Shown here: piece by piece, positions 60,401 to 64,000 of the stretch | How positions within the stretch are numbered: position 1 is the first letter of the stretch | Layout: each line of letters starts with the position of its first letter | Notes under the pieces: model-generated | What the model was told of the DNA's origin: nothing | Seen by the model: only the letters and a program-made list of their open reading frames with translations | Databases searched by the model: none | Assembly (NCBI GenBank): GCA_035610835.1 | Contig: CM069455.1 | Coordinates: forward strand, 21,527,874-21,591,873 | DNA length: 64,000 nt | Reading direction: 5' to 3' | From: Ophiura sarsii | Taxonomy: Eukaryota; Echinodermata; Ophiuroidea; Amphilepidida; Ophiuridae | Program-made: the position numbers and the translations under genes

Positions 60401-63400
60401 GGGGCATTGTACTCTATGTATAACAATGGAGGCGCCTATGGTTAGCGGTGATAGCCTGACGGATGAGCAAAAGATACTGTCAAAACTACAGCATACCTAA
60501 CCAGAAATGTTTTAGAAATTGAAGTTGGTTCGTATTGGGTGGGTGTACTGTAAACAAATTGTAGGAACAAGGATGGTTACCACCGGTGTCATCTGCGGTA
60601 TCCTGGACACATGGAGGTAATCACCACGCTTCCAAGAGCCGTGTACATCTTACAGAACCGCAGACCTGACCTGACATGCATAGTGAGAAACGCCATGCTG
60701 GGGGGGGGGGGCGTTTCCCATAGAGTGTGTCGAGCGGACGTGCGCAGAAGGCGACCACTTGGTGTTAGAATCTTCGACAGACAAACAAGAAGAGAATCAC
60801 ATGCCACGGTTTGAAGAATTACAGCGGGTGTTCACCTCCATGTATCACCACATGAATTGAAAGATCACATGAAATATCTCTCAAACAGTCCCTTTTAAAC
60901 CCAAACAGCTCTTCTTAGAGCTACCATTACTGAAAACTAGAGAATAGTAAATTTGTGTCGGACTTTGTCTGTATGTAATATCATAATCAAATGTTTATTA
61001 AATGTTAAGTTAGTTTGTATTACATTATTCACGAAACAATTGATAATGCAAACACTATAGTTCGCCAAAATCGATGTCAGCCCAGATGGTGCCGAACCAG
61101 ATGGTGCCGGACTGGGTGATTTCTTGCTTTTATACACAATTTATGAACATTTGGGACATCATCATTTTTCAGAAAAATGCTCTTATTTGAGAACCACAGA
61201 TCGAACGGAGGTATGCTTTGGCAGTTTATCTTAGAAATACTTGTTCTTTCGAAATATGTAGAAAAAAGAATGAAAACTCAAAAAAAGTTTTGCTTCGAAG
61301 ACGTGTTGTTTTTGGCCTATTATGGTACCTTTTACTTGAAAAACTCTCGTTTTCACTCTATTTTCGCAGTTTTATTTGTCAATAAGTTTCTTAAGATTAC
61401 TACCATCAGGATAAAAGTACAATACAATATTTTAAATCAAATCTAAACACAATCATGCTAGCCTTGGCCACTAAACTTTTGACGAATCATCAAAAGGGGC
61501 ATTGTACTCTATGTATAACAATGGAGGCGCCTATGGTTAGCGGTGATAGCCTGACGGATGAGCAAAAGATACTGTCAAAACTACAGCATACCTAACCAGA
61601 AATGTTTTAGAAATTGAAGTTGGTTCGTATTGGGTGGGTGTACTGTAAACAAATTGTAGGAACAAGGATGGTTACCACCGGTGTCATCTGCGGTATCCTG
61701 GACACATGGAGGTAATCACCACGCTTCCAAGAGCCGTGTACATCTTACAGAACCGCAGACCTGACCTGACATGCATAGTGAGAAACGCCATGCTGGGGGG
61801 GGGGGCGTTTCCCATAGAGTGTGTCGAGCGGACGTGCGCAGAAGGCGACCACTTGGTGTTAGAATCTTCGACAGACAAACAAGAAGAGAATCACATGCCA
61901 CGGTTTGAAGAATTACAGCGGGTGTTCACCTCCATGTATCACCACATGAATTGAAAGATCACATGAAATATCTCTCAAACAGTCCCTTTTAAACCCAAAC
62001 AGCTCTTCTTAGAGCTACCATTACTGAAAACTAGAGAATAGTAAATTTGTGTCGGACTTTGTCTGTATGTAATATCATAATCAAATGTTTATTAAATGTT
62101 AAGTTAGTTTGTATTACATTATTCACGAAACAATTGATAATGCAAACACTATAGTTCGCCAAAATCGATGTCAGCCCAGATGGTGCCGAACCAGATGGTG
62201 CCGGACTGGGTGATTTCTTGCTTTTATACACAATTTATGAACATTTGGGACATCATCATTTTTCAGAAAAATGCTCTTATTTGAGAACCACAGATCGAAC
62301 GGAGGTATGCTTTGGCAGTTTATCTTAGAAATACTTGTTCTTTCGAAATATGTAGAAAAAAGAATGAAAACTCAAAAAAAGTTTTGCTTCGAAGACGTGT
62401 TGTTTTTGGCCTATTATGGTACCTTTTACTTGAAAAACTCTCGTTTTCACTCTATTTTCGCAGTTTTATTTGTCAATAAGTTTCTTAAGATTACTACCAT
62501 CAGGATAAAAGTACAATACAATATTTTAAATCAAATCTAAACACAATCATGCTAGCCTTGGCCACTAAACTTTTGACGAATCATCAAAAGGGGCATTGTA
62601 CTCTATGTATAACAATGGAGGCGCCTATGGTTAGCGGTGATAGCCTGACGGATGAGCAAAAGATACTGTCAAAACTACAGCATACCTAACCAGAAATGTT
62701 TTAGAAATTGAAGTTGGTTCGTATTGGGTGGGTGTACTGTAAACAAATTGTAGGAACAAGGATGGTTACCACCGGTGTCATCTGCGGTATCCTGGACACA
62801 TGGAGGTAATCACCACGCTTCCAAGAGCCGTGTACATCTTACAGAACCGCAGACCTGACCTGACATGCATAGTGAGAAACGCCATGCTGGGGGGGGGGGG
62901 GCGTTTCCCATAGAGTGTGTCGAGCGGACGTGCGCAGAAGGCGACCACTTGGTGTTAGAATCTTCGACAGACAAACAAGAAGAGAATCACATGCCACGGT
63001 TTGAAGAATTACAGCGGGTGTTCACCTCCATGTATCACCACATGAATTGAAAGATCACATGAAATATCTCTCAAACAGTCCCTTTTAAACCCAAACAGCT
63101 CTTCTTAGAGCTACCATTACTGAAAACTAGAGAATAGTAAATTTGTGTCGGACTTTGTCTGTATGTAATATCATAATCAAATGTTTATTAAATGTTAAGT
63201 TAGTTTGTATTACATTATTCACGAAACAATTGATAATGCAAACACTATAGTTCGCCAAAATCGATGTCAGCCCAGATGGTGCCGAACCAGATGGTGCCGG
63301 ACTGGGTGATTTCTTGCTTTTATACACAATTTATGAACATTTGGGACATCATCATTTTTCAGAAAAATGCTCTTATTTGAGAACCACAGATCGAACGGAG

Positions 63401-64000
63401 GTATGCTTTGGCAGTTTATCTTAGAAATACTTGTTCTTTCGAAATATGTAGAAAAAAGAATGAAAACTCAAAAAAAGTTTTGCTTCGAAGACGTGTTGTT
63501 TTTGGCCTATTATGGTACCTTTTACTTGAAAAACTCTCGTTTTCACTCTATTTTCGCAGTTTTATTTGTCAATAAGTTTCTTAAGATTACTACCATCAGG
63601 ATAAAAGTACAATACAATATTTTAAATCAAATCTAAACACAATCATGCTAGCCTTGGCCACTAAACTTTTGACGAATCATCAAAAGGGGCATTGTACTCT
63701 ATGTATAACAATGGAGGCGCCTATGGTTAGCGGTGATAGCCTGACGGATGAGCAAAAGATACTGTCAAAACTACAGCATACCTAACCAGAAATGTTTTAG
63801 AAATTGAAGTTGGTTCGTATTGGGTGGGTGTACTGTAAACAAATTGTAGGAACAAGGATGGTTACCACCGGTGTCATCTGCGGTATCCTGGACACATGGA
63901 GGTAATCACCACGCTTCCAAGAGCCGTGTACATCTTACAGAACCGCAGACCTGACCTGACATGCATAGTGAGAAACGCCATGCTGGGGGGGGGGGGGCGT

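Larger units (their letters stand above)
33865..64000. repeat. 1.1-kb satellite array: 27 full units plus a partial 28th
   Basis: Using CTTCGAAGACG as unit start, units begin at 33865, 34964, 36063, 37160, 38258, 39356, 40451, 41547, 42647, 43745, 44849, 45944, 47040, 48136, 49232, 50328, 51423, 52519, 53615, 54711, 55806, 56903, 58007, 59102, 60198, 61293, 62387 and 63483 (partial). Each is 1083 bp plus a poly-G tract. G-tract lengths in order are 16, 16, 14, 15, 15, 14, 13, 17, 15, 21, 12, 13, 13, 13, 13, 12, 13, 13, 13, 12, 14, 21 (with one C), 12, 13, 12, 11, 13, 13. Apart from these I found only a 2-bp deletion near 40152, G to A at 44350, T to A at 55860 and C at 57409. All units point the same way and the array leaves the window at its right edge. 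No rRNA, snRNA, tRNA or histone sequence was recognised in the unit. Confidence 0.97.

Noticed and set aside
34608..63327. The repeated 66-codon minus-strand frame with PSPAPSGSAPSG
   Set aside because: The low-complexity start comes from the 15-bp direct duplication read backwards. The rest is AT-driven and lacks motifs.
34848..63636. The repeated 89-codon frame beginning MLLFENHRSNG in every 1.1-kb unit, taken as a tandemly amplified gene family
   Set aside because: No recognisable domain. Composition follows the AT-rich DNA, a donor-like GGAG/GTATGC interrupts it after 11 codons, and identity between units is equal at all sites, so selection on the frame cannot be inferred.
33865..64000. 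rDNA spacer, 5S, snRNA, histone or spliced-leader gene cluster
   Set aside because: I looked in the unit for 5S internal promoter words, U1/U2/U5/U6 conserved words, tRNA boxes and known spliced-leader sequences and saw none. A GTTTTTGG about 100 nt after the donor-like site is only a weak Sm-site match.

Overview
The window looks like repeat-dominated, probably heterochromatic DNA from an animal, most likely a marine invertebrate. I infer this from RTE-type and L2/CR1-type LINE remnants, hAT-, piggyBac- and Tc1/mariner-like transposons, many small inverted-repeat elements (MITEs), three unrelated tandem-repeat families and no bacterial-style gene organisation. I found no host protein-coding gene that I can defend. 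The only coding-like pieces with recognisable homology are three decayed LINE fragments. Species cannot be named from the sequence alone.

Layout. 1-7040 is a mosaic: short tandem repeats (about 127 bp, about 175 bp and about 200 bp periods) were used as landing sites by transposons. Because neighbouring repeat units preserve the uninterrupted sequence, the target sites can be read directly: a Tc1/mariner-like element at 2050-4115 that itself contains an RTE LINE fragment with a 17-bp target duplication, a hAT-like element at 5088-5676 with an 8-bp duplication and a nested MITE, and further MITEs.

7041-22600 is a satellite of about 92-bp monomers. It runs in one orientation to about 15268, flips, and runs in the opposite orientation to about 22600. 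The first arm is interrupted by a TTAA-flanked piggyBac-like double element with tRNA-like segments (12147-12753) and by a TATA-flanked element carrying an L2/CR1-like LINE 3' end (12953-13809). 22712-22910 is a CGAAAT-rich short repeat. 22911-25714 is largely featureless apart from a reverse-transcriptase remnant and homopolymer tracts.

25715-30080 is a second satellite made of about 44-bp units present in both orientations, so it is full of potential hairpins; part is organised in about 604-bp higher-order copies. 30081-33864 is another MITE-rich stretch, including two copies of one MITE family, each with its own perfect 8-bp target duplication.

33865-64000 is a third satellite and the most striking feature: 27 complete units plus 518 bp of a 28th, still running at the window edge. 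Each unit is 1083 bp of almost invariant sequence plus one poly-G tract of 11 to 21 positions. I found only four differences outside G-tract length in about 30 kb, so the amplification or homogenisation must be recent. The unit contains coding-like segments and a splice-bounded mini-exon-like sequence, suggesting that it captured part of a gene, which I could not identify. No pathway or operon is visible; the elements are related by insertion history, not by a shared biochemical role.
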